Shown one piece after another: positions 53,100 to 62,531 of a stretch of 64,000 nucleotides of DNA. A model generated the notes under the pieces. That model worked only from the letters and a program-made list of their open reading frames with translations. It ran no database searches and was not told the DNA's origin. The stretch lies in assembly GCA_963769435.1 (NCBI GenBank), contig CAVYLN010000002.1:434001-498000 (forward strand), in the 5' to 3' direction. Position numbers and translations under genes: made by a program. The DNA comes from JADKAV01 sp963769435 (GTDB taxonomy: Bacteria; Actinomycetota; Actinomycetes; S36-B12; UBA10799). The first letter of the stretch is position 1. Each line of letters starts with the position of its first letter.

Positions 53100-54239
53100 T
53101 CAGTCCAGGAGTGCGCTGACGAAGGCGTCGGGGTCGAAGGGCGCCAGGTCGTCCGGGCCCTCGCCGAGGCCCACCAGTTTGACCGGCACTCCGAGCTCTC
53201 TTTGTACGGCGACCACGATCCCACCCTTGGCGGTGCCGTCGAGTTTCGTCAGCACGACGCCGGTGACATCCACCACCTCGCTGAAGACGCGGGCCTGCGC
53301 CAGTCCGTTCTGTCCGGTCGTGGCGTCGAGGACCAGCAGGACTTCGTCCACCGGACCCTGCTTGTTGACCACGCGCTTGATCTTGCCGAGCTCGTCCATG
53401 AGCCCCACCTTCGTGTGCAGCCGGCCGGCGGTGTCGATGACCACGCAGTCGGCCTGCTCGGCGTTCGCCTCCGCGACCGCGTCGAAGGCGACCGCTGCGG
53501 GATCGGAGGCCTCCGGACCCCGGACGACTCTGGCACCGACCCGGTCGCCCCATGTCTGCAACTGCTCGGCGGCTGCGGCCCGGAAGGTGTCGGCGGCCCC
53601 GAGCACGACAGTGTGACCGTCGGCGACCAGCACACGAGCGAGCTTACCCGTCGTGGTGGTCTTCCCCGTCCCGTTGACGCCGACCACCATGATCACCGCA
53701 GGCCGGTCCCCCTGCCTGGAAGCGATCAGGGAACGGTCCATGTCCGGACCCACCAGCGCCAGCAGTTCTGCGTGCAGGGCGGCCTGCCAATCCACGTCAG
53801 AGTCGACCCGCAGCCGTGTCCGCAGACGCTCCACGAGGTCACCGGAAGCCTCCACGCCGAGATCGGACATGATCAACGTGTCCTCGATCTCCTCCCACGT
53901 GGCCTCGTCGAGCTTGTCGCTGGTGAGCAGTGCGAGCAGACCACGGCCGATGGCGGAGTTGGAGCGGGCCAGCCTCGCCTTGAGCGCAGCCAGCCGGCCC
54001 TTGGTCGGCTTGGGCTTCTCCAGTTCGAGGGCCGGCGCACCCCGCTGCTCAGGCAGGCCGAGGTCCTCGATCGTCTGCGTCGGGGTGTCCCGCGGCTCGG
54101 TGGCATCATCACCGACGCCGGGGATGACCTCGGGCGGCGGGACCGGCTTCGGACGGCGACCGGAGACCAGGCGCGCCCCCAGCAGGACGACAAGAACCAG
54201 CAGGACGACGCCGATGACGACGTAAGCGATCAGATCCAC
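53100..54239 (-). CDS. ftsY: Signal recognition particle receptor FtsY
   Basis: FtsY is the membrane-associated GTPase that docks SRP. It has 379 residues: an N-terminal hydrophobic helix (VVIGVVLLVLVVLLGARLV), an acidic linker, an N domain and a G domain with VVGVNGTGKTTTTGKLARVL, ADTFRAAAAEQL, VIDTAGRLHTK and TKLDGTAKGG, ending APFDPDAFVSALLD. The true membrane helix at the start is typical of actinobacterial FtsY. It lies between smc and the nitrogen operon. The spacer to amtB (about 180 bp) holds the GlnR-like site. Confidence 0.96.
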   Translation of the reverse strand: MDLIAYVVIGVVLLVLVVLLGARLVSGRRPKPVPPPEVIPGVGDDATEPRDTPTQTIEDLGLPEQRGAPALELEKPKPTKGRLAALKARLARSNSAIGRGLLALLTSDKLDEATWEEIEDTLIMSDLGVEASGDLVERLRTRLRVDSDVDWQAALHAELLALVGPDMDRSLIASRQGDRPAVIMVVGVNGTGKTTTTGKLARVLVADGHTVVLGAADTFRAAAAEQLQTWGDRVGARVVRGPEASDPAAVAFDAVAEANAEQADCVVIDTAGRLHTKVGLMDELGKIKRVVNKQGPVDEVLLVLDATTGQNGLAQARVFSEVVDVTGVVLTKLDGTAKGGIVVAVQRELGVPVKLVGLGEGPDDLAPFDPDAFVSALLD

Positions 54240-54387
54240 CTCACCAGTGTGACCGACGACGAAGCGGGCGGTTCAGTCCGGCTGGCGCCCGGGCCGCCCA
54301 CAGGGGCTCGGCGCCGCGCCGCCACCGCTGGCGCGCCGGGCGTTGATCCCGCAGCAGGAACCGCTCGGGCGGACTCCGCGGACGCGA

Positions 54388-57300
54388 TCAGACCGGCTGG
54401 AGTTGTCGCATCCGCTGACTGATCACCTGCGTCACCCCGGCACGCATCGTCACCCCGTAGAGGGCGTCAGCCATCTCCATGGTTCGCTTCTGGTGCGTGA
54501 TGATCATCAACTGAGAGGTCTCCCGCAGTTCCTCCAACAGACCCATCAACCGTCCGAGGTTCACGTCGTCGAGTGCCGCCTCCACCTCGTCCAGGAGGTA
54601 GAAGGGCGAGGGCCGCGCCTTGAACAGCGCCACCAGGAACGCCACGGCGGTGAGGCTGCGCTCGCCGCCGGACAGCAGTGAGAGCCGCTTGATCTTCTTG
54701 CCGGGAGGCCGCGCTTCCACCTCGACACCGGTGATGAGCAGATCCTCCGGGTCGGTGAGGACCAGCCTGCCCTGGCCACCTGGGAACAGTCGGGCGAAGG
54801 CGTGCTCGAACTCCCGCGCCACGTCGGCGTACGCCTCCGAGAACACCTGTTGCACCCGGGTGTCGACATCGGTCACGATCGCCAGCAGGTCCTCCCGGCT
54901 CTTCTTGACGTCCTCGATCTGGGTGACCAGGTGGGTGTGCCTCTCCTCCATCGCCGCGAACTCCTCAAGAGCCAGCGGGTTCACCCGCCCGAGCAGCGCG
55001 AGACCGCGTTCGGCCTCCTTGAGCCGCCGTTGCTGCTGCTGGCGATCGAAGGCGATGGGCTCGCCTTCCGCGACCGGGATGAACTGGTCCGGACCGTACT
55101 CGGCCACGAGGTTCTCAACCGTCAGGCCGTACTCCTCGAGCGCCTTCTCGGAGAGTTGTTCGAGCGTGGCCCGCTTGCCCGCACGAAGGACCTCATCCCG
55201 GTGGACATCCTGGGTGAGCCGGTCCATCTCGGCAGCGAGTTCGAGTGCTTCAGTCCGCGACCGCGCATGATCACTCTGCATCTGCGCCTGGTCGGCCTCG
55301 AGGCCTGTGAGCCGGGTTTCCGATGCCGCGGCGTCCTCATCGACCAGCGCCGCCGTCCGGCGGGCAAGGTCCTCAAGGCGGCTCAGCGTGGCCAGAGCCT
55401 GTTCGCGCTGAACCCTGCGACTGGCGGCCGCGGCCACCGCCTCCCGGGCCTGACGCACCTGTTCGGTCAACTCGGCATGCTTGTCCCGCAGCGCCTGATG
55501 GCGCTCGTGCGCGGATCGCGCGTTGAGACTGGCCTCATGATGCTCCTGGCGCGCACGCTCGTGCCGGCCCTGCAGCCCCGAGAGTGCGGACCGGTCGACC
55601 GGTGGTGGCCCGGCGAGTTCGAGTTCGTGCAGTCTCTGGTGCGCAAGCCGCAGGTCCTCGGCGTGCTCGCTGAGCGCGGAAGCCACCTCTGCCTGCTCCG
55701 ACCGCAACTGCTCGAGTCGCTTGGCGGTGGCGGCGGCACGCTGGCGCAGATGGACGTCACGTTCGGCGGCGGCGGCGGCCTGCGCCTGCTGCCGGGCGAC
55801 CTCGTTGCGCACCTCGTCACGATCCTGGCGGGCCTGGGATGCCCGCGCCTCGACCCGCGCCACATGGTCGACGGCACGGCGCCAGCAGGTCTCGGTGGAA
55901 ACCAACTCCTCGGTCGCCAGTTCCAGGGCATTGCGCAGTGCCATGATGTTGGCCGCCTCGGACCCCTGTCCGGCGATCCCTCGTCCCAGGACGTGTCCGT
56001 CGACCGTCGCCACCAGAGCATCCGGGTGGGCCGTGATGTAGGACTGCGCCGCAGTGAGGTTCTCCACGACTGCGCAGCCTCGAAGCATCTGGGACAGTGC
56101 GCCTCGGACGGCGCTGGGCGCCTCCACATGGGCCATGGCTGCTTGCGGGTCGTCGGTGGTCACTTCCGACGCCGCCGGAACCACGAGTCGCACCGCCTCA
56201 TCCGGATCGGCGGCACTGAGCACGTCCCGTGCCGCCACACCCTCCCGCAGCACGGTTGCCCGGGCGTGGGCGCCGAGCAGGATGGCGATGGCCTTCTCGT
56301 AGCCGGGCCGCACCCGGATCAGTCCGTCGAGCGTCCCAGACTGCAGATCCGCCGGAACCGCCTGGCCAGACGTGTCGGCCACTGCGGACCGCAGCGCCTC
56401 ACACCGGGCGGTCAGTGACGCACGCCGTTGCTCCTGCGTCGACAGCTCGGCGCGTGCGAGGACCACTTCGTGCTCAGCGGAGCGCATGCGCTCATCCGCA
56501 GCAGACATGTCCACGCCCTGGTCGATGACCTCCAGCGGCGGGAGCCCGGCCACTTCGGCCGCGGCGAGTTCGGCTTCGCGGTGCGCGGTCTGCTGCTGCT
56601 CGGCCAGCCGGTCGGCACGAGCCTGCGTCGCCTCCACCAGTCGCTGACCGCCGGTCACCGACTGCTCGGCCGCCGCGACCTCCTGTCGGTACTCCGTGAG
56701 GGCGCTCTCGGCCGCCGCGATGGCGGCCTGCTCCGAGCGGACCTCGACACCGATCGCCTCCGCCGCATCACGGGCACGGACGTAGATCTCCTGTGCCTGC
56801 GCCGCTACGGCCGCCGCCTGCTCCACCTCTGCGGCGACTGCCTCACTGCTGCGCTGAATCTCCTCCGGGTCCACGCTGAAACTGAACTCGAGTTGTTCGC
56901 GCTCCAGAGACCGTCGCCGCTCGACGATAAGGGCCACCAGACCGCTGGTCCGTTCACGCAGCCGGGTGAGATCCAGCGACCGGGCCCGCGCGGAGTGCAG
57001 CCTGGGGGCCATCGCCTGCAGGCCCTCCTCGAGTTCACTCTCCGCGCGGCGCGCCTGATCGAGTTGGACCTGCACACGTTCCCGCTCGGCCTTGGCGGCG
57101 CTCTCATCCGCCTGCTCCTCGGTCAGATCCCGTTGCACCCCGGCGACCTCGTCGGCGAGCAGGCGCAGCCTGGCGTCCCGCACGTCCGCCTGGATCGTCG
57201 CAGCCCGACGCGCCACTTCGGCCTGCCTGCCCAGCGGCTTGAGCTGCCGCCGCAATTCGGTGGACAGGTCCGTCAGCCGCTGCAGGTTCTGCTGGATCTG

Positions 57301-57846
57301 CTCGAGCTTGCGCAGGGCCTTCTCCTTGCGCCTGCGGTGTTTCAGTACGCCGGCGGCCTCTTCGATGAATCCACGGCGGTCCTCAGGGCTGGCATGCAGG
57401 ATCGCATCGAGACGACCCTGTCCGACGATGACGTGCATCTCGCGGCCGATCCCGGAATCCGACAACAACTCCTGCACGTCGAGTAGGCGGCACGTCTGCC
57501 CGTTGATCGCGTACTCCGAACCACCGCTGCGGAACAGGGTCCGCCGGATCGTGACCTCCGAGTAGTCGATGGGCAGGGCGCCATCGCTGTTGTCGATGGT
57601 CAACTCGACCTCGGCCCTGCCCAGCGGCGCCTTGCCCGAAGTCCCGGCGAAGATGACGTCTTCCATCTTGCCGCCGCGCAGGCTCTTCGCACCTTGCTCA
57701 CCCATGACCCAGGCGATCGCATCGACCACGTTCGACTTGCCGGAGCCGTTGGGACCGACGACACAGGTGATACCCGGCTCCAAGTCGATCGTGGTCGAGG
57801 ACGCGAACGACTTGAAACCCCTCAGGGTCAGACTTCTCAGATGCAC
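54388..57846 (-). CDS. smc: Chromosome segregation ATPase SMC
   Basis: SMC organises and segregates the chromosome together with ScpAB and ParB. The N-terminal head has LRGFKSFASSTTIDLEPGI and Walker A VVGPNGSGKSNVVDAIAWVM. Two long coiled coils flank the hinge (residues about 500-640, with LIRVRPGYEKAIAILLGAHA). The C-terminal head has the signature LLSGGERSLTAVAFLVALF and Walker B FYLLDEVEAALDDVN. The GTG chosen starts the family motif VHLRSLTLRG; the frame is open nine codons further. Length is about 1152 residues, normal. Confidence 0.96.
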   Translation of the reverse strand: MHLRSLTLRGFKSFASSTTIDLEPGITCVVGPNGSGKSNVVDAIAWVMGEQGAKSLRGGKMEDVIFAGTSGKAPLGRAEVELTIDNSDGALPIDYSEVTIRRTLFRSGGSEYAINGQTCRLLDVQELLSDSGIGREMHVIVGQGRLDAILHASPEDRRGFIEEAAGVLKHRRRKEKALRKLEQIQQNLQRLTDLSTELRRQLKPLGRQAEVARRAATIQADVRDARLRLLADEVAGVQRDLTEEQADESAAKAERERVQVQLDQARRAESELEEGLQAMAPRLHSARARSLDLTRLRERTSGLVALIVERRRSLEREQLEFSFSVDPEEIQRSSEAVAAEVEQAAAVAAQAQEIYVRARDAAEAIGVEVRSEQAAIAAAESALTEYRQEVAAAEQSVTGGQRLVEATQARADRLAEQQQTAHREAELAAAEVAGLPPLEVIDQGVDMSAADERMRSAEHEVVLARAELSTQEQRRASLTARCEALRSAVADTSGQAVPADLQSGTLDGLIRVRPGYEKAIAILLGAHARATVLREGVAARDVLSAADPDEAVRLVVPAASEVTTDDPQAAMAHVEAPSAVRGALSQMLRGCAVVENLTAAQSYITAHPDALVATVDGHVLGRGIAGQGSEAANIMALRNALELATEELVSTETCWRRAVDHVARVEARASQARQDRDEVRNEVARQQAQAAAAAERDVHLRQRAAATAKRLEQLRSEQAEVASALSEHAEDLRLAHQRLHELELAGPPPVDRSALSGLQGRHERARQEHHEASLNARSAHERHQALRDKHAELTEQVRQAREAVAAAASRRVQREQALATLSRLEDLARRTAALVDEDAAASETRLTGLEADQAQMQSDHARSRTEALELAAEMDRLTQDVHRDEVLRAGKRATLEQLSEKALEEYGLTVENLVAEYGPDQFIPVAEGEPIAFDRQQQQRRLKEAERGLALLGRVNPLALEEFAAMEERHTHLVTQIEDVKKSREDLLAIVTDVDTRVQQVFSEAYADVAREFEHAFARLFPGGQGRLVLTDPEDLLITGVEVEARPPGKKIKRLSLLSGGERSLTAVAFLVALFKARPSPFYLLDEVEAALDDVNLGRLMGLLEELRETSQLMIITHQKRTMEMADALYGVTMRAGVTQVISQRMRQLQPV

Positions 57847-58088
57847 TCCGGTGCCCTCCTGCCGCAGCATCAACCACGGGCCAGGACGGCCCGACGGCGG
57901 GGAAGACTGTCAGCGTAACCCGGGCCGGTGGATCAGACGGGCCACGCCACGCGCACGATCGGGTGACATGCACATCCTGTCGTCCACTGCGTGTGGACCG
58001 GGCACGTCGGGAGGCATCGGGGCCGTGGGGAAGTCGGGAAAATGGGTGACGCCGGACGGTGCCGACGCCGGTTCGAACAGGTGGGCGG

Positions 58089-58268
58089 TCAGGCCAGAAC
58101 CGGCGGAGCCGCGGACAGGGAGAGCACCTCGTCGTCGAACGACGCCTGCTCGACGCGCAGCGCACTGACTTCGCGTTCGAGTTCGGCAACACGGGCGCGC
58201 AGAGACGCGAGCTCAGCCATGAGCCGCGGATCGAAATGTGCGCCAGGGGTATAGACCGCCTTGGCCAT
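58089..58268 (-). CDS. Small coiled-coil protein, unknown function
   Basis: A 59-residue ORF with a perfect Shine-Dalgarno (GGAGG, 5 bp before the ATG). It starts MAKAVYTPGAHFDPRLMAEL and then forms a short Leu/Ala heptad helix (LASLRARVAELEREVSALRV), ending in a polar tail. No family is recognised. It stands alone between mutM and smc on the same strand. The ribosome-binding site and coiled coil support a real gene, and it may act as a small oligomeric adaptor, but function is not inferred. Confidence 0.6.
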   Translation of the reverse strand: MAKAVYTPGAHFDPRLMAELASLRARVAELEREVSALRVEQASFDDEVLSLSAAPPVLA

Positions 58269-58374
58269 CAGGTCCTCCATGCAGATGCTCCGGCATATTG
58301 CCGCCGATGCGATTGCGCTATGGAGCGCGGAACCGCACTCCATATATCAGATTGACATAACGGGCCGAGAGTCG

Positions 58375-59211
58375 TCAAGGAACACGCCGACGGCATCGCT
58401 GACACCGCGGGCAGCGGTAGGAGGATCTGTTGGCGAACGGCTCACGCACGATCGGCGTGCCACACCGCGGGCAGGGCAGGCCCTCCTGCCCGTAGGCCGC
58501 GAGGTCCCGTTGGAAGTATCCGCTGCTGCCGTTGACGTTGACGTAGAGGGAGTCGAACGACGTGCCACCCGCTCCGATCGCCCGCGCCATCACTGCCTGC
58601 GCCGCGTCGAGCAGTTCCCCGACCTTGCGCGCGCTTAGGTCCCGCCCAGGCGTGCGCCAACAAACCCTCGCCGTCCACAGGGCCTCGTCGGCGTAGATGT
58701 TCCCAATTCCGGAGACCACCGACTGGTCGAGCAACAACGACTTGACCGGCGCCGTTCGGGAGCGGATCGTCTGCACGACGCGCCGCCGGTCGTACTCGGC
58801 ATCGAAGGGATCCGGCGCGATGTGCCGAAGACAGGACGGCAAGCCCTCGGACATCTCGTCGACCCACATGCCGCCGAAGGTCCGCTGATCATCGAACAAC
58901 ACCCGGTCGCCGTCCAGTTCGAAGACGATCCGCGTGTGGTGCCCGGGTTCGGCGTCCACCCGGAACTGCCCCGACATCCCGAGGTGCCCGACGAGCGACT
59001 GCCCACCTGACATCGGCCACCACAAGAACTTCCCCCGCCGTTCGATCGAGGTCAGGGCCTGGTCGTGGACCTGCGCCGCGAACTCGTACGGACCGCCCGG
59101 ATGGCGTCGCACGGCGCGAGGGTGCAGGACCTGGGCCTGCCGGATCACCCGTCCCACCGTCCACCGGTGAAGACCCCGCCTGACGACCTCGACCTCGGGC
59201 AGTTCAGGCAT
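58375..59211 (-). CDS. mutM: Formamidopyrimidine-DNA glycosylase MutM (Fpg)
   Basis: MutM excises 8-oxoguanine and formamidopyrimidines and cuts the resulting abasic site. The N-terminus PELPEVEVVRRGL provides the catalytic Pro-2 (after Met removal) and Glu-3. LLDQSVVSGIGNIYADEALW is the helix-two-turn-helix region, and the C-terminal zinc finger has CPRCGTPIVRE and YRCPRCQRC. Length is 278 residues. It overlaps rnc by 8 bp, the conserved rnc-mutM pair. Confidence 0.96.
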   Translation of the reverse strand: MPELPEVEVVRRGLHRWTVGRVIRQAQVLHPRAVRRHPGGPYEFAAQVHDQALTSIERRGKFLWWPMSGGQSLVGHLGMSGQFRVDAEPGHHTRIVFELDGDRVLFDDQRTFGGMWVDEMSEGLPSCLRHIAPDPFDAEYDRRRVVQTIRSRTAPVKSLLLDQSVVSGIGNIYADEALWTARVCWRTPGRDLSARKVGELLDAAQAVMARAIGAGGTSFDSLYVNVNGSSGYFQRDLAAYGQEGLPCPRCGTPIVREPFANRSSYRCPRCQRCRRRVP

Positions 59212-59908
59212 CGTTGCGCAAGGCCTGCTGTACCTGCTCGAAAGCGGTCTGGGCGGCCTGTTGCTCCGCCTGCTTCTTCGTCCGCCCGGTCCCGTGGCCG
59301 TAGAGGGTGCCGCCGACACGAACTCTGGCAGTGAACATGCGGGCGTGGTCCGGCCCGTCGCCACTGACGACGTACTCCGGCGTGCCCTGCGCGAACTCTG
59401 CGGCCAGTTCCTGCAGGCTCGTCTTCCAGTCCAGTCCTGCACCCATCCCCGGAACCGAGGCGATCAGTTCGCCGAAGCGGTCGAGGATGAACGTGCGTGC
59501 GCCCGGCAGACCCTGTGCCAGGTACACCGCTCCGATGACCGCCTCCATCGCATCGGCCAGGATGGACACCTTCTCGCGGCCACCGGTGGACTGCTCCCCC
59601 CTGCCGAGCAGCAGGTACTGGCCGATCCCGAGTTCTTGCGCGATGCCGGCCAGCGAATGTGCGTTGACGATGGCCGAGCGCATCTTCGCGAGCTGACCCT
59701 CGGGCAGTTCGGGAAACGTCGAATAGAGATGGTCGGTCACGACGAGTCCGAGCACGGAGTCACCAAGGAACTCCAGCCGCTCATTGGTGGGAATCCGGCC
59801 GTTCTCGTAGGAGTACGACCGATGCACCATCGCCAGCGGCAGTTCGGGCGGCAACTCGGACAGACCCAACCGTCCGATCAGTTCTGTGAGATCGACCTGC
59901 GCCGTCAT
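59204..59908 (-). CDS. rnc: Ribonuclease III
   Basis: RNase III cuts double-stranded RNA in rRNA and mRNA processing. The catalytic domain has the signature NERLEFLGDSVLGLVVTDHL (near residue 40) and later KVSILADAMEAVIGAVYLAQ with the second acidic site. The C-terminal dsRNA-binding domain has DWKTSLQELAAEFAQGTPEY and GTGRTKKQAEQQAAQTAFEQ. Length is 234 residues. It follows rpmF after 16 bp. Confidence 0.96.
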   Translation of the reverse strand: MTAQVDLTELIGRLGLSELPPELPLAMVHRSYSYENGRIPTNERLEFLGDSVLGLVVTDHLYSTFPELPEGQLAKMRSAIVNAHSLAGIAQELGIGQYLLLGRGEQSTGGREKVSILADAMEAVIGAVYLAQGLPGARTFILDRFGELIASVPGMGAGLDWKTSLQELAAEFAQGTPEYVVSGDGPDHARMFTARVRVGGTLYGHGTGRTKKQAEQQAAQTAFEQVQQALRNDA

Positions 59909-59924
59909 GTCGGGCCGGGTTCCG

Positions 59925-60098
59925 CTAGACGTCGAGCACCCGGCGCTTGGCGTAGGTACCGCAGACGGGGCACGCGATGTGCGGCGGCTTCTGCGTTCCG
60001 CACTGCTTACAGGTCGCCAGCGTGGGTGCGGAGGTCTTCCACTGGGAGCGACGGGACCTGGTGTTGCTGCGCGACTTCTTGCGCTTCGGAACGGCCAC
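59925..60098 (-). CDS. rpmF: 50S ribosomal protein L32 (zinc-ribbon form)
   Basis: A 57-residue protein starting with GTG: VAVPKRKKSRSNTRSRRSQW is the L32 signature. Four cysteines (positions 30, 33, 43 and 46; CKQC and CPVC) form a zinc ribbon, marking the zinc-binding paralogue type. It ends AKRRVLDV. It starts 1 bp after the yceD stop, the nearly universal yceD-rpmF pair. Where both forms exist, zinc-free L32 replaces this one under zinc shortage. Confidence 0.95.
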   Translation of the reverse strand: MAVPKRKKSRSNTRSRRSQWKTSAPTLATCKQCGTQKPPHIACPVCGTYAKRRVLDV

Positions 60099-60671
60099 TT
60101 ACTTCTCCTTGGATGTTCTGGCCTGCTCGTCGAGCAGGTCGTTCTTCAGGGCGGAGAGAGCCGCCCAGCGGGGGTCTGAGGTCTCGTGCTGGTGGTCCGG
60201 CTCGTCGGCCAGCCGCACGCCGCACTGGGGGCACAGCCCGGGGCATTCGCTCGAGCACAGTGGGGCCAGAGGCATCTCCAGGATCAAGCCGTCCCGGATC
60301 GCCGGACGCAGGTCCAGTGCCTCGGACTGCAGGTGCGGACCGGGTTCTCCGAGATCATCGGTCTCGGCCTCTTCGGCGCTCCACGCGTACAACTCCTGCA
60401 GCTCCGCGTCCAGGTCGACCCGGATCGGGTCCAGGCAACGGCTGCAGACCGCATCTCCGGTGGTCCGCGCCGAACCGGTGACCAGAATGCCCTCCCGCAC
60501 CGATTCGAGCATCGCGTCAACACGCACAGATTCGGTCTCCGGCACCGTCACGATCTCCGTGGCCACGCCGGGACCGGCCTCTTCGGAGAGGTCGACCCGC
60601 TCGTACGCACCAGGTTTGCCGATCAGCGCGCGCACGTCCACGACGAACGGCGCACCGTCAGTCGTGGTCAT
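60099..60671 (-). CDS. yceD: YceD (DUF177) family protein
   Basis: A 190-residue protein always linked to rpmF and implicated in 23S rRNA or ribosome maturation in other bacteria. Features are PFVVDVRALIGKPGAYERVD near the start, a metal-site motif CSRCLDPIRVDLDAELQE near residue 86, and CSSECPGLCPQCGVRLADEP with further cysteines, then DPRWAALSALKNDLLD. The ATG at the second methionine matches the family start; codons upstream are also open. Confidence 0.92.
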   Translation of the reverse strand: MTTTDGAPFVVDVRALIGKPGAYERVDLSEEAGPGVATEIVTVPETESVRVDAMLESVREGILVTGSARTTGDAVCSRCLDPIRVDLDAELQELYAWSAEEAETDDLGEPGPHLQSEALDLRPAIRDGLILEMPLAPLCSSECPGLCPQCGVRLADEPDHQHETSDPRWAALSALKNDLLDEQARTSKEK

Positions 60672-60760
60672 CGCGAGTCCTTGTGCTAGTGGCGTCCCGG
60701 CGTTCATGCCGCGCGGCGGTCAGAAGCCACCGTGTGGCACATCGCCGCCCCACCAGGGTA

Positions 60761-61438
60761 TCAACCGGACCGGGATGCCCGCCGACGACCACCCACGAGC
60801 TCTCCCGCCACGTCCGGATCCTGCGTGAAGTCGTAAACGGCCTCCTGCGGCGTGGTCACCGGCGCCGCCGCGTTGGACCGCCTGCGACCGCGGCCGATCT
60901 GGTCGAGGGCGGCGCGCAGGGTGTCCTCCAGGCCTGCCAACCGCTTGTCCACGTAGATGTCGGCCTCTGCCCGCACTCGTGACGCGTCTGATTGCGCGTG
61001 ATCGGTCAGCGACTTGGCCTGCCGTTCCGCCTCGAGTCGGATCGTGTCCGAGGCGACCAGCCGTTCCGCCTCCGCCCGGGCGCGATCCACGGTGCGTGCC
61101 GCATCGGACTGCCCCTGCGCGAGCATCTGCTCCACGTCGACCTTCGTCGAGGAGAGCATGGCGGCCGCCTCGTTCTCCGCGCGGGACAGAGTGGCGTCCG
61201 CTTCATCCTGCGCAGCAGCGATCCGCGACTCGGCTTCACGAGTGGCGTCCTCCAGGACGTCGTCTCGGTCGGCCAGGATGGTGGCGGCATCACGCAGCGA
61301 CGCGGGCATCAGGGCCCGCACGGCCTCCAGCAACTCCAGCGTGATTGTGCGGTTCACCACACAGGAATCGGAGAGCGGTACCCCACGGGCTCCCTCGATC
61401 AGGTCGACCAGGTCATCCAGTCGTTCGTAGACCTCCAT
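60761..61438 (-). CDS. DivIVA-like / coiled-coil protein
   Basis: A 225-residue protein that is almost entirely alpha-helical coiled coil. The start MEVYERLDDLVDLIEGARGV is followed by VNRTITLELLEAVRAL, then long Ala/Glu/Arg heptads such as DDVLEDATREAESRIAAAQD and ERLVASDTIRLEAERQAKSL. A Gly/Arg-rich basic tail ends it. Proteins of this kind next to yceD-rpmF in Actinobacteria are annotated as DivIVA-domain or ATP-synthase-b-like cell-division proteins, probably cytoskeletal or membrane-associated scaffolds. No catalytic motif is seen. Confidence 0.75.
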   Translation of the reverse strand: MEVYERLDDLVDLIEGARGVPLSDSCVVNRTITLELLEAVRALMPASLRDAATILADRDDVLEDATREAESRIAAAQDEADATLSRAENEAAAMLSSTKVDVEQMLAQGQSDAARTVDRARAEAERLVASDTIRLEAERQAKSLTDHAQSDASRVRAEADIYVDKRLAGLEDTLRAALDQIGRGRRRSNAAAPVTTPQEAVYDFTQDPDVAGELVGGRRRASRSG

Positions 61439-61456
61439 GCGGCCCTCCAAACTGTT

Positions 61457-61942
61457 TCACCCAGTATTAGCCACACGTTCGCGTAAACGGTCGAAGACCA
61501 CGCCGGGAAGCAGACCGGACACGTCACCGCCGTAGGTGGCGACCTCCTTGACGAGGCTGCTCGACAGGAACGAGTAGAGGGGGTTCGTCGACACGAACAC
61601 CGTGTCCACGCCGGAGAGCTGGTAGTTCATCTGCGCCATCTGCAACTCGTAGTCGAAGTCGCTGACGGCGCGCAGCCCCTTGACGATGGCCTGGATCTGC
61701 CGGTCGTGGCAGAAATCGACCAGCAGCCCGTGAAACGAGTCCACGACAACGTTCGGGCAGTCTGCCGTCACCTCGCGAAGGAGTTCGATGCGCTCATCAA
61801 CGGTGAACATGCTCTGCTTCTTCTTGTTGATCAGGACGGCCACCGTCACCTCGTCGAAGAGGTTGCTGGCCCGCTGGATGATGTCGAGATGACCGTTGGT
61901 CACGGGATCGAATGACCCGGGGCATACCGCTCTGCGCACCAT
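61457..61942 (-). CDS. coaD: Phosphopantetheine adenylyltransferase CoaD
   Basis: CoaD makes dephospho-CoA from 4'-phosphopantetheine and ATP. The nucleotidyltransferase motif is CPGSFDPVTNGHLDIIQRAS (residues 7-26), followed by FTVDERIELLREVT, IVKGLRAVSDFDYELQMAQM and a variant of the ISSTxVR motif (FLSSSLVKEVATYGGDVSGL). Length is 161 residues, a standard hexameric CoaD. It is close to rsmD (19 bp) in the conserved recG-rsmD-coaD order. Confidence 0.97.
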   Translation of the reverse strand: MVRRAVCPGSFDPVTNGHLDIIQRASNLFDEVTVAVLINKKKQSMFTVDERIELLREVTADCPNVVVDSFHGLLVDFCHDRQIQAIVKGLRAVSDFDYELQMAQMNYQLSGVDTVFVSTNPLYSFLSSSLVKEVATYGGDVSGLLPGVVFDRLRERVANTG

Positions 61943-61961
61943 CTGCTCCTTGGATGTGTGG

Positions 61962-62531
61962 CTAGCTGGGCTCTTGTTCGTGACCGTACCAAACCGCCCG
62001 CTCCAGCCGGGTGTCGCCGAAACGGCGATTCCAGCGCCGTCCGAAACCGAGCGGCCAGTCGATATGGGAGGACCTGCCGCTGCGCTCGACGACGACTGTC
62101 GCGCCCTGGACCAGCCAGCCTTCCCCGAGGAGCCCGAGTACGGCCGTCACCGACTCGTCGGCGAGGTCGTAGGGGGGGTCGATGAAGATCAGGTCGGCGG
62201 CGGTCGGGGGACGCCGCAGGAACGCGTCGACGGTGCAGCGGACCACTTCGGCGCCGGGCAGGCCGACTGTTGCGACGTTCTTCTGCATCGTCCGTACCGC
62301 GGTCGCGTCGTGATCCACCAACGTGACCGCGACGGCACCCCGGGACAGCGCCTCCAGGCCGAGCGCACCCGACCCCGCGTAGAGATCGATCACCCGCGAC
62401 CCGGCGACGGTTCCCTCGCTGGCCAGCGACGAGAACAGCGCCTCCCGGACCCGGTCCGAGGTGGGCCGGGTCCCCACCGGTGGCACAGCCAGCCGCCGTC
62501 CACCCGCGGCACCGGCGATGATGCGGGTCAC
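61962..62531 (-). CDS. rsmD: 16S rRNA (guanine966-N2)-methyltransferase RsmD
   Basis: RsmD methylates G966 of 16S rRNA. The GTG start overlaps the recG stop (GTGA) and gives TRIIAGAAGGRRLAVPPVGT. The SAM-binding loop is VIDLYAGSGALGLEALSRGA near residue 47, and the catalytic motif is DLIFIDPPYDLAD (DPPY) near residue 114. Length is 189 residues. Upstream codons are open but lie inside recG. Confidence 0.95.
   Translation of the reverse strand: MTRIIAGAAGGRRLAVPPVGTRPTSDRVREALFSSLASEGTVAGSRVIDLYAGSGALGLEALSRGAVAVTLVDHDATAVRTMQKNVATVGLPGAEVVRCTVDAFLRRPPTAADLIFIDPPYDLADESVTAVLGLLGEGWLVQGATVVVERSGRSSHIDWPLGFGRRWNRRFGDTRLERAVWYGHEQEPS

Noticed and set aside
58066..58080. GGTTCGAA resembling a tRNA T-loop
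   Set aside because: No acceptor, D or anticodon stems can be drawn around it.
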